Part shown: one piece after another, positions 1 through 8,571 of the stretch
Layout: each line of letters opens with the position of its first letter
Numbering within the stretch: position 1 is the first letter of the stretch
DNA from: Clostridiaceae bacterium
Lineage (GTDB): Bacteria > Bacillota > Clostridia > Oscillospirales > Acutalibacteraceae
Assembly (NCBI GenBank): GCA_016281115.1
Contig: JAEEHZ010000230.1
Location: 1-16,215 of the forward strand
Length of the DNA stretch: 16,215 nucleotides
Direction of reading: 5' to 3'
The notes under the pieces: model-generated
Database searches by the model: none
What the model was told of the DNA's origin: nothing
Seen by the model: only the letters and a program-made list of their open reading frames with translations
Translations under genes and position numbers: made by a program

Positions 1-1187
1 AGCCAATGGAAATATATTTTTTCAAAATGCGTTGGCACAAACTTTGTTTCTCCGCTTTTAACAGCGTCTATCGCAGGCTGTGCAAGAGGCTTCATTTTTA
101 CGAACCATTGTTTGGAAACACGCGGCTCAACGGTTGATGAACAGCGGTAGCAAGTGCCGACATTATGTGTGTGATCTTCTACTTTTACAAGATATCCCTG
201 CTTTTCAAGATCGGCGACTATTGCCTTACGGGCAACGTATCTGTCCATACCTGCGTAGGCGGGATAATCTTCCGTTATTTTTGCATCGTCGGTCATTACG
301 TTTATAATGGGAAGATCGTGTCTTAAGCCAACCTCAAAGTCGTTGGGGTCGTGCGCAGGTGTTATCTTAACAACGCCTGTGCCGAATTCCATATCAACAT
401 AGCTGTCCGCAACAACGGGAATTTCTCTGCCTACAAGAGGCAATATTACGGTTTTGCCGATATATGCCTTATATCTTTCGTCGTCGGGGTTTACAGCAAC
501 GGCTGTATCGCCGAGCAAGGTTTCGGGACGTGTGGTCGCAAGCTGTAAATATCCGCTGCCGTCCTTTAAAGGATAGCGCAAGTGCCAGAAATGTCCTGCC
601 TGCTCCTCGTGCTCAACTTCGGCGTCCGAAATTGATGTCTTACAGCAGGGACACCAGTTGATTATACGCTCTCCGCGGTATATAAGTCCTTTGTTATAAA
701 GGTTGACAAATACTCTGTTAACGGCTTTGTTGCAGCCCTCGTCCATTGTAAAGCGTTCACGTTGCCAATCGCAGGAGCTTCCCATTTTCTTAAGCTGAGA
801 TGTTATTCTTGTGCCGTATTCTTTTTTCCAGTCCCACGCTCTTTCAAGAAACTTTTCTCTGCCGATGCCTTCTTTTGTAAGACCGTCGTCTTTGAGCGCC
901 GCAACTATCTTTGCCTCGGTAGCTATTGAAGCGTGATCTGTGCCGGGGAGCCACAGCGCGCTGTAACCCTGCATTCTTCTGAAACGTATAAGAATATCCT
1001 GCAAAGTGTTGTCAAGGGCGTGCCCCATATGGAGCTGACCCGTAATATTCGGCGGCGGCATAACTATTGTGTAAGGTGTTTTATTTTTATCGGCTTTTGC
1101 GTGAAAATATCCGCCGTCAAGCCAAAATTTATAAATTTTATCTTCAATCTCTTTAGGATTGTAGGTTTTTGCTAATTCCTGAGCCAT
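1..1187 (-). CDS. valS: Valyl-tRNA synthetase, N-terminal part (cut by window edge)
   Basis: Class I aminoacyl-tRNA synthetase that charges tRNA-Val with valine in the cytoplasm and hydrolyses mischarged Thr-tRNA-Val. Translating the minus strand from the ATG at 1187 gives about 395 codons open to the window edge; full ValRS is usually near 880 residues, so less than half is present. Visible motifs are PPPNITGQLHMGHAL around residues 44-58 (HIGH signature as HMGH, 53-56), GTDHA at 82-86, INWCPCC near 176-182, and TTRPETLLGD from 218, which begins the CP1 editing domain. The KMSKS loop would lie beyond the edge. The start is well supported: a perfect AGGAGG lies at 1200-1195, seven bases upstream, and a consensus promoter precedes it. 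The gene follows the U32 gene on the same strand after 91 bases but probably has its own transcript. Identity is very secure. Confidence 0.97.
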   Translation of the reverse strand, partial: MAQELAKTYNPKEIEDKIYKFWLDGGYFHAKADKNKTPYTIVMPPPNITGQLHMGHALDNTLQDILIRFRRMQGYSALWLPGTDHASIATEAKIVAALKDDGLTKEGIGREKFLERAWDWKKEYGTRITSQLKKMGSSCDWQRERFTMDEGCNKAVNRVFVNLYNKGLIYRGERIINWCPCCKTSISDAEVEHEEQAGHFWHLRYPLKDGSGYLQLATTRPETLLGDTAVAVNPDDERYKAYIGKTVILPLVGREIPVVADSYVDMEFGTGVVKITPAHDPNDFEVGLRHDLPIINVMTDDAKITEDYPAYAGMDRYVARKAIVADLEKQGYLVKVEDHTHNVGTCYRCSSTVEPRVSKQWFVKMKPLAQPAIDAVKSGETKFVPTHFEKIYFHW

Positions 1188-1220
1188 TTTTGTACCTCCT
1201 GTTTTTTCGCATCTTTGTAG

Positions 1221-1249
1221 ATTATCTCACGAATGGTTTGTTTTGTCAA
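1221..1249 (-). promoter_or_regulatory. Sigma-A promoter of valS
   Basis: On the minus strand TTGACA (1249-1244) is followed by exactly 17 bases and GATAAT (1226-1221). The expected transcription start is near 1214, giving a leader of only about 27 bases containing AGGAGG at 1200-1195. That is too short for a T-box leader, the usual regulator of valS in Firmicutes. Confidence 0.85.
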
Positions 1250-1278
1250 TTAATTTTGTATTTTGCACAGGTTATAAA

Positions 1279-3297
1279 TCACAAAACCCCACGGTGGTAT
1301 AATCCGTGTGTATATTTATTTGAACGTGCTTTTTTGTTTATATAATTTTCAATATCGTTTCTCACGATCTCAAAATCGGTTTTTGAAAGCCCAATATCAC
1401 TTTTGTCAGCTTTCAAAACTGAACAGTTGAGTATCTCTGAGCAACCGTTTGTACAGTAAACGGCAAAAGTATGACCTTTATCATCTTTGATAAAGCTTTT
1501 TTTGCCACACTGCGCACATAGTATTCCTGCGCTTTTAACAGGACAGTTGCGTGTGAGCATCATAGGTATATATCCCTCGGACAATATCCCCACGGGTATG
1601 TGATGCACCAGTTCTCCCATTTGCTTTGATGTAAGCTCTATTGATGCCACCGCGTCGGTAACACCCAACTCTTTTAAAAATAAAAGTGAATAGCTGTTCA
1701 TTATGTTGAGCCCGAAATCTCCGTGAACAGTAAAGCCTTTTTCAATTCCCAGTGCAACACCGCCGAGGTTGCCCGTAAGTATATGTTCTATGCCCATATC
1801 TTTGGCTTTATCGAGAGATTTTGATATCTTATTTTCACTGCCGAACATGCCTCGCGGTAAGCTGAGCCCTACCGTATAGCCATTATCAATGAGTTTAAGT
1901 ATATCGTCTGTATTGCTGTCAAGCGGCACAAATAAAATCCCGTCTGTAGTTTCTCCGGTGTATGAGCCGGACTCCAAAACATAACGCTTCGGCAAACTGT
2001 AATATTGCTTTGGTGTGAAATCAAGTTTTAAATCGGCAAACGGGTGTTTTTGCACCTTACAGCGCATATCTGTAAGCTTTTCCAAAGCCTGTCGGCGCAG
2101 ACTGTTTAAAGATGTTATTTTCACCGTGGATGTGCCGTCAAAATTGACCGTTATATCATTTATATAAAATGGTGTATCACCTGTTTTTGATATTTGTTCT
2201 CTAATTCGCTCTTCGGTTATAGGGCGGTTTAACGCTTTTTCGGCTTTATCGCCAAATACGGTAACGGTGTTGTTTTTGTCGTCTGTAATGGTAAGCGTTA
2301 CGTTCTCGTTTTCTCTAACCGTTATTTCTGCGTTGAGCGGAACCGTTTGCCGCTCTTTTCTGTATAATCCGTGTATTTTATCAAACAGGGCTTTATCAGC
2401 CGAAACAACATCGTCACGCTGCCTGTGGCCGAACATTTCGCTGCCTATATGAGATGTGTAATAGCCGTCCGTAAAGCCGGAGCGTGAAAAAACATCTTTC
2501 AGCATGTTTTCGGTTTGTAAGTCAAGCTTACCGTTATCAAGCATCTGCCTGCAAGCGGTAACGGCAGCCGCAACATATTCCGGGCGTTTCATTCTGCCTT
2601 CTATTTTTGCTGTGTGAACGCCCAAATCTTCAAGCTCTTTTAAATACTTGACGAGAGAAAGGTCCTTAAGGCTTAGTGCGTAACCGCCTTTGTTCTCGTT
2701 TACACTGTGGGGCAGCCTGCACGGCTGTGCGCATCTGCCGCGGTTGCCGCTTCTGCACCCCGCAATCGCGCTGAAATAGCATTGCCCCGAAACGCACATA
2801 CACAAAGCCCCATGTACAAACACTTCTACCTCTATGGGGCAACTGTCAACTATTTCTTTTATTTCATCTTTGCTTAGCTCACGGGAAAGCACTACTCGCT
2901 TAAAGCCAAGGTCATAAAGCAATTTTGCGCCTGCAGGCGTGTGAACGGACATTTGAGTTGATGCGTGCAGTCTTATCTCGGGGCAAGCCTTTTTAAGCAA
3001 ATAAGCAAGACCGAGATCTTGAACTATAATTGCATCTATACCTGAGTTTACCGCACTTTTTGCAACATTCAGCGCGCGTTTGAGCTCACTGTCGCGCAGC
3101 AAAGTATTCAATGCAAGATATACCTTGACATTGTGATTATGACAATATTTAATTGTATCTGACAGTGAATCGCTGTCAAAATTTGAGGCGGACGCTCTGG
3201 CACTGAATTCATCAGCGCCTAAATATACAGCGTCCGCACCTGATATAACTGCGGGCTTTATACATTCCAAAGAGCCCGCGGGAGCTAATATTTCCAT
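1279..3297 (-). CDS. U32 family peptidase-like protein with C-terminal extension (RlhA/TrhP-like)
   Basis: Member of the peptidase U32 family (COG0826). Characterised relatives are not clearly proteases: E. coli RlhA hydroxylates 23S rRNA C2501, and TrhP helps make 5-hydroxyuridine at tRNA position 34. The 672 residues match the long, RlhA-like form (about 650) rather than the short TrhP form (about 450). The N-terminus (MEILAPAGSLE) and the signature EVFVHGALCMCVSGQC around 157-173 are typical. Cysteines at 166, 168, 173, 181, 189 and 193 form the cluster expected to hold an iron-sulfur centre. A second Cys-rich segment follows LTRNCPVK near the C-terminus (CAQCGKK, then CTNGC). The ATG start has AGAGGT just upstream. 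It lies 27 bases after zapA, a pairing common in Clostridia, and is the last gene before valS. The family is certain; an RNA-hydroxylase role is inferred from homology. Confidence 0.9.
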   Translation of the reverse strand: MEILAPAGSLECIKPAVISGADAVYLGADEFSARASASNFDSDSLSDTIKYCHNHNVKVYLALNTLLRDSELKRALNVAKSAVNSGIDAIIVQDLGLAYLLKKACPEIRLHASTQMSVHTPAGAKLLYDLGFKRVVLSRELSKDEIKEIVDSCPIEVEVFVHGALCMCVSGQCYFSAIAGCRSGNRGRCAQPCRLPHSVNENKGGYALSLKDLSLVKYLKELEDLGVHTAKIEGRMKRPEYVAAAVTACRQMLDNGKLDLQTENMLKDVFSRSGFTDGYYTSHIGSEMFGHRQRDDVVSADKALFDKIHGLYRKERQTVPLNAEITVRENENVTLTITDDKNNTVTVFGDKAEKALNRPITEERIREQISKTGDTPFYINDITVNFDGTSTVKITSLNSLRRQALEKLTDMRCKVQKHPFADLKLDFTPKQYYSLPKRYVLESGSYTGETTDGILFVPLDSNTDDILKLIDNGYTVGLSLPRGMFGSENKISKSLDKAKDMGIEHILTGNLGGVALGIEKGFTVHGDFGLNIMNSYSLLFLKELGVTDAVASIELTSKQMGELVHHIPVGILSEGYIPMMLTRNCPVKSAGILCAQCGKKSFIKDDKGHTFAVYCTNGCSEILNCSVLKADKSDIGLSKTDFEIVRNDIENYINKKARSNKYTHGLYHRGVL

Positions 3298-3324
3298 TTT
3301 TACCTCTGTATAACAGAATAAAAC

Positions 3325-3711
3325 TTAATGTTGTCTGTTGTGATTTCCTCTGTTGTGGCGGGGATTATTTTGTATGTCTCTGTCAAAAAAGCTTTGCTGC
3401 CTTGCGGACTTTTGAGAGGGTTGTTTTACGGCGTTTTGAATTCCCTTTTTTAAAGCATCGTTTTCCTGTGAGAGAAAATCAAGCTGCTCTTTTAATTTTT
3501 CAATTTCTTTATGAAGCTTTTTATTATCATCACAGTATTGCAGCGCACAGAAAATGATATTTGTAATAAGAGGCTTAAAGCTGTTTTCCTTGACCGATTG
3601 ATTGATCTTTGAATTGAGTTCTTCCGCCAGATCATTAATGTAATCCACGGGTTCATCGGTTACTATTGTAAGATTTTGCGAACAAATTTGAGTTTTTACC
3701 GTGTTTGTCAT
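3325..3711 (-). CDS. zapA: Cell division protein ZapA
   Basis: ZapA binds FtsZ and promotes bundling of protofilaments at the Z-ring. The 128-residue protein has the usual layout. An N-terminal beta-rich head (about 1-40) contains a DEPVDYINDLAEELN-like segment, a helical segment rich in hydrophobics follows (about 41-60), and a charged coiled coil (about 62-95, KLHKEIEKLKEQLDFLSQE) would mediate dimerisation or tetramerisation. The tail after residue 95 is polar and rich in Gln, Asn, Arg and His, with no recognisable fold. Family members are usually 85-130 residues. The ATG overlaps the TGA of the upstream phosphatase as ATGA, so the two are probably translationally coupled; GAGGTGGAT ten bases upstream is a strong SD. 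The downstream U32 gene is a frequent clostridial partner. Confidence 0.85.
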   Translation of the reverse strand: MTNTVKTQICSQNLTIVTDEPVDYINDLAEELNSKINQSVKENSFKPLITNIIFCALQYCDDNKKLHKEIEKLKEQLDFLSQENDALKKGIQNAVKQPSQKSARQQSFFDRDIQNNPRHNRGNHNRQH

Positions 3712-4421
3712 AATATATCCACCTCGTTAACAAATAATCTTTGAGCCATTTGCATACAGTTGCCATAAAAATCTTTTCCGCAATAATTGATTATTTTTCG
3801 TGAACACTCGGCAAAATCGGGGCATCGCTTTTTCAGAGAATGAGTGTCTGTTCCCAGAAAGCTTATCAAGCCCGAATCTAATATTTTTATCATTTTCTTA
3901 CGCTGAAAATAGCCGCAGCAGAGGCTGTCTATATTAGTTTGTATCAAAGCCCCCGCGTTTACAAGCGCAGACACACCTTTTAACGACAGCACTTCGGGGT
4001 ACCTTTCAACGTGTGCGATCACAGGAACAACACCGTAGTTACATCTGAGACGCTCAACAAGGTCACAGGCACGTTTAACGGAAATGTCGTAACTTAGCTC
4101 TGTCAGCATATAGTTTGTATTTGAGTAACAAAGCTGAGAAATATCATCTGCGGAAAACAGCAGATCGGTAACAAACACTTCTGCGCCTAATGTATATACA
4201 ACATCTTTAGGAAATTGATGTATGCTGTCCGTTGCCGCTTTATCTCTGCGGGCAATAAAGCTTTCCACAGATTCCTGATTGCTGTAATAGTGAGGAGTAA
4301 AAGCAATTGCGTCTACGCCGTATACTTTTAACCTGTTGATAAGAGCGATACTTTCCTGCACGCTTTTTGAGCCGTCGTCCATACACGGCAGCAGATGGGT
4401 GTGAATATCACAGTATTTCAA
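3708..4421 (-). CDS. CpsB/CapC/YwqE-type PHP-domain tyrosine phosphatase
   Basis: Manganese-dependent PHP-fold phosphatase family. CpsB and YwqE dephosphorylate bacterial tyrosine kinases that control capsule or exopolysaccharide assembly. The N-terminal motif DIHTHLLPCMDDGS supplies metal ligands and is diagnostic; further ligand motifs are FTPHYY, GAEVF, HVERYP and GTDTHS. Length (237-240) is typical. The start needs choosing. A GTG at 4430 would sit inside the strongest SD, whereas GAGGTGAT (4433-4426) lies eight bases from a TTG at 4421, so TTG (MKYCDIHTH) is preferred. It begins just after the pcrA stop and overlaps zapA by four bases. No tyrosine kinase or capsule gene is nearby, so the physiological substrate is unknown; a general PHP phosphoesterase role cannot be excluded. 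Confidence 0.85.
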   Translation of the reverse strand: MKYCDIHTHLLPCMDDGSKSVQESIALINRLKVYGVDAIAFTPHYYSNQESVESFIARRDKAATDSIHQFPKDVVYTLGAEVFVTDLLFSADDISQLCYSNTNYMLTELSYDISVKRACDLVERLRCNYGVVPVIAHVERYPEVLSLKGVSALVNAGALIQTNIDSLCCGYFQRKKMIKILDSGLISFLGTDTHSLKKRCPDFAECSRKIINYCGKDFYGNCMQMAQRLFVNEVDIL

Positions 4422-4425
4422 CAGT

Positions 4426-4433
4426 ATCACCTC
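4426..4433 (-). promoter_or_regulatory. Ribosome binding site that decides the CpsB-like start
   Basis: GAGGTGAT on the minus strand is an eight-base match to the 16S anti-SD sequence. It overlaps the upstream candidate GTG (4430-4428) and stands eight bases from the TTG at 4421 when measured from the last G of GAGG, favouring the TTG start. Confidence 0.7.
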
Positions 4434-4437
4434 GTTA

Positions 4438-6795
4438 TTACAGTAATTTTAAATTTGCAAAGGAAGCCATAAGCTTTTTGGTACCTATGGTGTCGAATGC
4501 TATTTCGAGTAAATGATCTTTCCCCATAGGCGTTATTCTTGTTATCATACCCTCGCCGAATGCCTTGTGAGATACTCTGTCTCCCACACTGAAAGACATA
4601 CCGGCGCCCGAAGCTCCGCCCATTCCCACGCTCACCGATGTATGCTTGATAAACGGTTTATCGGGAAGCTTTTGCGAGAATATAATGTTTTTGACAGCGG
4701 GATTTATTTTACTGTCGTTTATTTCTTTTTTGTATTCAGTGGGTATCTCACTCAAAAATACAGATTGCTTGTTTCTTTGAGTGTTGCCGAACATTGTTCT
4801 TGACTGGGTTTTTGTCATATACAATTTCTCTTTGGCTCTTGTAATACCTACATAAGCAAGTCTACGCTCTTCTTCCATATCTGCTTCGTTAAACAGGTTT
4901 TGCATACCGGGGAAAATCCCGTCTTCCATTCCGGGAATGAAAACAACGGGGAATTCAAGACCTTTCGCGCTGTGCAGTGTCATCATTACAACGCTGTCGG
5001 AGTCGGCGTTATAATTGTCTATATCCGTGATAAGGCTTATTTCTTCCAAAAACCCCTGCAAAGAGGCTTCGTCGCCCGATTCGTCCTCGTAGTGCATAAT
5101 GTTGGACTTCAATTCTTCAATATTTTCTATGCGGTTTTCTGCGTCGGTATGTTCGTTAAGCAGATACTCTCTGTAATCGGTTGAATCAAGCAGCAAGTCA
5201 TATAAATCTGATATGGTGTTGCCTTCTTCATTTGAAAACTCAATAAGCTTATCGGCAAGCTCGCAAAATTCAGCTATTTTTTTCTTCGCCCTTGAAAGGG
5301 TGGGAAATTCATCTGCGTGCTTTAATACCTCATATAACGTTTCACCCAGACCTAAAGCTATTTTCTCGGCTTCGTTAAGACTTGCCTCACCAATGCCTCT
5401 GCGGGGCTTGTTTATTATACGCTTTAGCCTGTTATTGTCGGCAGGGTTGCAAATGAATTGCAGATACGATGTCATATCCTTTATCTCTTCTCTGTCATAA
5501 AAGCGGTGGCCGCCGATAACACGGTGCGGTATTCCGCTTCTGGCAAAGGATTGCTCTATTACGTTAGACTGGGCGTTCATTGTGTATAAAATTGCAAAAT
5601 CGCTGAATTTTCTGCCCTGCCTTTTGCCTTCTATTATTTCATCGGTTATGTATCGTGCTTCTTCGTGCTCGCTCGTGGTTGTGTATACGGTTATTTTCTC
5701 GCCTTCTGCGTTTTCAGTCCAAAGAGTCTTACCTTTACGCGACGTGTTGTTTTCTATTACCTTGTTTGCGGCGTTTAAAATGGTTTTTGTGCTGCGGTAG
5801 TTTTGCTCCAGACGGATAACTCTTGCGTTTTTGAACGTCTTTTCAAAGCTCAAAATATTCTCTATTGTTGCGCCTCTGAATCTGTATATACTTTGGTCGT
5901 CGTCACCTACAACACAAATGTTATTGCTTTTTGCAAGCATACTTACAAATTTATACTGTATGCAGTTTGTATCCTGATATTCGTCAACCATTATGTATTC
6001 AAACTGTCTTTGATAAAGTTCTAAAACATCGGGACACTTAATGAAAAGCTCGACCGTCTTTAAAAGCAGATCGTCAAAATCCATTGCGTTTGCTTTTTTA
6101 AGCCTGTCGCAATACATTGCGTATGCTTTTGCAACCGTGACCTTACGGTTATCGTAACCCGCCTGATTTTTATATTCATCGGGAGTTATCATTTTGTCCT
6201 TTGCACGGGATATTTCATTCACAATTGTTTTGTATGACAAAAGCTTTTCGTCTATGTTAAGCTCCTTCATACAGTCTTTTATAAGCCTTCTCTGGTCTAA
6301 TGAATCATACACCGTAAATGTGCTTTCGTAGCCTATTTTATCTGCAAATCTTCTTAGAATTCTTGCGCAGGTAGAGTGAAATGTTGCAGCCCATATTCCG
6401 GCGCCTTTTTCGCCGGTGCGCGCTTCAATTCTCTCCACAAGCTCCTTTGCGGCTTTGTTTGTAAATGTTATTGCCAGTATTTGCCACGGTTTTGCGGGAT
6501 TCACCGCTAATTTACGACGCATTTCGTCGGTTATCGGCGCGTCGCCGTTTACCATAGCCTTTAGCTCGTCTATCTCACTGTCGCAAAGCTCGGGAGCAAT
6601 CTCACTGTGATAAGCGTTGCCGTATTCAAGTATATTGGCTATCCTGTTTACCAAAACGGTCGTTTTTCCGCTTCCTGCGCCTGCAAGCACAAGCAAAGGT
6701 CCCTGCGTGCAGAATATGGCTTCCTGCTGCATATTGTTCATTTTCGAGAACTCTTTTTTCATCAATTCTTTTCGGAGCTGTATTATGTTATTCAT
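4438..6795 (-). CDS. pcrA: ATP-dependent 3'-5' DNA helicase PcrA/UvrD
   Basis: Superfamily 1A helicase for nucleotide excision repair, clearance of recombinases and transcription-replication conflicts; Firmicute PcrA also binds RNA polymerase. All motifs are present (numbering from the upstream TTG): Q-motif region MNNMQQEAI; Walker A LAGAGSGKTT at 42-51; Ia ITFTNKAAKEL near 114; Walker B VDEYQD at 275-280; III DDDQSIYRFRGA at 303-314; IV EQNYRST; V MTLHSAKGLEFP; VI EERRLAYVGITRAKE. A Tudor-like C-terminal domain (GDRVSHKAFGEGMI, last 50 residues) matches the RNA-polymerase-binding tail. At about 785 residues it is longer than Bacillus PcrA (about 725-740), largely through an acidic insertion near residues 62-104 between motifs I and Ia. 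ATG at 6795 is preferred to TTG at 6810 because GGAAGG lies seven bases upstream of it. It overlaps rqcH by eight bases. Confidence 0.95.
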   Translation of the reverse strand: MNNIIQLRKELMKKEFSKMNNMQQEAIFCTQGPLLVLAGAGSGKTTVLVNRIANILEYGNAYHSEIAPELCDSEIDELKAMVNGDAPITDEMRRKLAVNPAKPWQILAITFTNKAAKELVERIEARTGEKGAGIWAATFHSTCARILRRFADKIGYESTFTVYDSLDQRRLIKDCMKELNIDEKLLSYKTIVNEISRAKDKMITPDEYKNQAGYDNRKVTVAKAYAMYCDRLKKANAMDFDDLLLKTVELFIKCPDVLELYQRQFEYIMVDEYQDTNCIQYKFVSMLAKSNNICVVGDDDQSIYRFRGATIENILSFEKTFKNARVIRLEQNYRSTKTILNAANKVIENNTSRKGKTLWTENAEGEKITVYTTTSEHEEARYITDEIIEGKRQGRKFSDFAILYTMNAQSNVIEQSFARSGIPHRVIGGHRFYDREEIKDMTSYLQFICNPADNNRLKRIINKPRRGIGEASLNEAEKIALGLGETLYEVLKHADEFPTLSRAKKKIAEFCELADKLIEFSNEEGNTISDLYDLLLDSTDYREYLLNEHTDAENRIENIEELKSNIMHYEDESGDEASLQGFLEEISLITDIDNYNADSDSVVMMTLHSAKGLEFPVVFIPGMEDGIFPGMQNLFNEADMEEERRLAYVGITRAKEKLYMTKTQSRTMFGNTQRNKQSVFLSEIPTEYKKEINDSKINPAVKNIIFSQKLPDKPFIKHTSVSVGMGGASGAGMSFSVGDRVSHKAFGEGMITRITPMGKDHLLEIAFDTIGTKKLMASFANLKLL

Positions 6796-8542
6796 CTTTT
6801 TGCCTTCCAATCATTTTCGGTGTAACGTATACCGTTTTATTTTTTACGTATATTACCATTCCGTATTTTGCGCCTTGAGGTTTAGAGACATTTTTTATCA
6901 GTGTATAATCAACAGGCACCTGAGACGACATTCTCGCCTTGCTGTGATAAGCCGCGAGACACGCGGCTTCCAAAATCGAGCTTTCGGGCACATCGTCTCC
7001 GTTTGTGACTATTACCGTGTGGCTGCCCGGGATATTTTTTGTGTGGAACCACAGATCGTTTTTAGAGGCTGTTTTAAGCGTGAGCTTGTCGTTTTGCCTG
7101 TTGTTGCGCCCTACAAGAACCGTATATCCGTCACTTGTCATAAATTCGTGCGGCGGCAATGCTTTGGGTGGCTTCTGGCGTGAGTTTTGTCTTTTTATAT
7201 ATCCGCTTTCGCAAAGCTCCTGACGTATCTCCGAGATATCGCTTTCACCTTCCGCGCGTGTAAGACTGTCAAAAATCGTTTCCAGATATTCAATTTCCGA
7301 CAAAGCTTTTTCTATTTGGCCTTTTAAAACGGTTTGCGCGGTTTTTGCTTTTTGATAATCTTTATAATACTTTTGAGCGTTTTGTGTGGGGGAAAGCGCA
7401 GGGTCAAGCTTTATTGTCACGGGAGCATTGTTTTCATCGTAAAAATTGTCTACTGTTACTTCGGTTGCGCCCCTTTGTATGTTATAAATGTTTGCCTGAA
7501 GCAGATCACCGCAGATACGCAGATGTTCACGGTCTTCGCTTTGCTCAAGCTCTGCTTTTTGGGCGTTTATTTTTCTTGATAAACGTGATATGGAATTTGT
7601 TATCACCTTAAGCAGATCTTGAGAGCGTGATTTTATTCTTTCCAAATGATCCTTTTCATAATAGAATTTGTCGAGCAATTCACAAAAGCTGTTGTAACGC
7701 TTTATTTTTGCCGCGCTGCCGTATTGCATTATATTCATAAATGAAAAGTCAAAAGGTGTTCCGTCAGATCTTGAAACCGAAACGGCAGTTCCGCTTACCT
7801 CTTCGGCAGTTGCTCTTAATTTATCTAAATGATATTTAAGCTTTGCAATATCGTTTTCGCTCAAATTTTTGTTCGTTAATTCTTTGCCTGCGCTCACAAA
7901 GTATTCTATCTCTCTGCAAACAATGGGAGATACGCCTATTATGCTTTCAAGTATTGCTTTGTTGAGCGTTTTTTCGGCAGGATTCGATATGATTTTTTCT
8001 ATTATATCTTCTGTTTTTGCATCATCAAGACTTAGCTTGTCCTGTTTTGGCGGAAGCTCGTATTTTACCCCGGGCAACACCAGTCTTTGAGACGACATGG
8101 TCATATCCACCCTTTTTAGGGAATCTATTATTATGCCGTTTGAGTCTGTTAAAATTATGTTGCTGTATTTTCCCATTATTTCTGAGATTATAACAAGCTT
8201 TTCAAGATCGCCGAGTTCATTGATTGCCTCAGCCTCAATATACATTATCCTTTCATATCCGATTTGATAAACGTCCGTTATTTTTGCGTTGCCGAGCCTT
8301 TTTCTTAAAAGCATACAAAGCATGGGGGGCGTTTTAGGGTTTTCCAAAGAATAATCGGTAAAGCAAACCCTTGCGCTGCTTGCCCTTGCCGACAAAAGAA
8401 GCTTTTTCGCACCTTCTCTGCTTCTTAGCGAAAGCACAAGCTCGTCTTTGTTCGGCTGATATATTTTTTCTATTCTTGCACCGACGGCAAAATCTTTTAT
8501 CTCTTTGACTGTGTGGTGCAGAAAAATTCCGTCTAAAGCCAA
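6788..8542 (-). CDS. rqcH: Ribosome quality control factor RqcH (NFACT / FbpA-like family)
   Basis: RqcH binds stalled 50S-peptidyl-tRNA complexes and directs addition of C-terminal alanine tails that mark nascent chains for degradation; older annotations call it a fibronectin-binding protein. Domains in order are NFACT-N (about 1-200, beginning LALDGIFLHH), a helix-hairpin-helix and coiled-coil middle (about 205-450), and NFACT-R with the diagnostic DLWFHTKNIPGSH near 499-511. Residues ERI near 100-102 appear to occupy the place of the conserved Asp-Arg pair needed for tailing in B. subtilis RqcH, with Glu for Asp; this alignment is by eye. Of two in-frame TTG codons, the one at 8542 is chosen. 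It gives the family-typical MALDGIF start and lies ten bases from AAAGGA, while TTG at 8551 is only one base from that SD. It sits 29 bases after tatD and overlaps pcrA. Confidence 0.92.
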   Translation of the reverse strand: MALDGIFLHHTVKEIKDFAVGARIEKIYQPNKDELVLSLRSREGAKKLLLSARASSARVCFTDYSLENPKTPPMLCMLLRKRLGNAKITDVYQIGYERIMYIEAEAINELGDLEKLVIISEIMGKYSNIILTDSNGIIIDSLKRVDMTMSSQRLVLPGVKYELPPKQDKLSLDDAKTEDIIEKIISNPAEKTLNKAILESIIGVSPIVCREIEYFVSAGKELTNKNLSENDIAKLKYHLDKLRATAEEVSGTAVSVSRSDGTPFDFSFMNIMQYGSAAKIKRYNSFCELLDKFYYEKDHLERIKSRSQDLLKVITNSISRLSRKINAQKAELEQSEDREHLRICGDLLQANIYNIQRGATEVTVDNFYDENNAPVTIKLDPALSPTQNAQKYYKDYQKAKTAQTVLKGQIEKALSEIEYLETIFDSLTRAEGESDISEIRQELCESGYIKRQNSRQKPPKALPPHEFMTSDGYTVLVGRNNRQNDKLTLKTASKNDLWFHTKNIPGSHTVIVTNGDDVPESSILEAACLAAYHSKARMSSQVPVDYTLIKNVSKPQGAKYGMVIYVKNKTVYVTPKMIGRQKDE

Positions 8543-8571
8543 TTGTATCAATTCCTTTGTGTTGTGGTCTG

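Noticed and set aside
1279..1310. Possible intrinsic terminator after the U32 gene (CACGG...CCGTG followed by GGGGTTTTG)
   Set aside because: The stem is only five base pairs, lies within the coding end and the U-tract is poor; read-through into valS cannot be excluded.
6617..7183. 188-codon plus-strand open frame opposite pcrA/rqcH
   Set aside because: It lies fully antisense to two well-recognised genes, has no SD and no recognisable domain.
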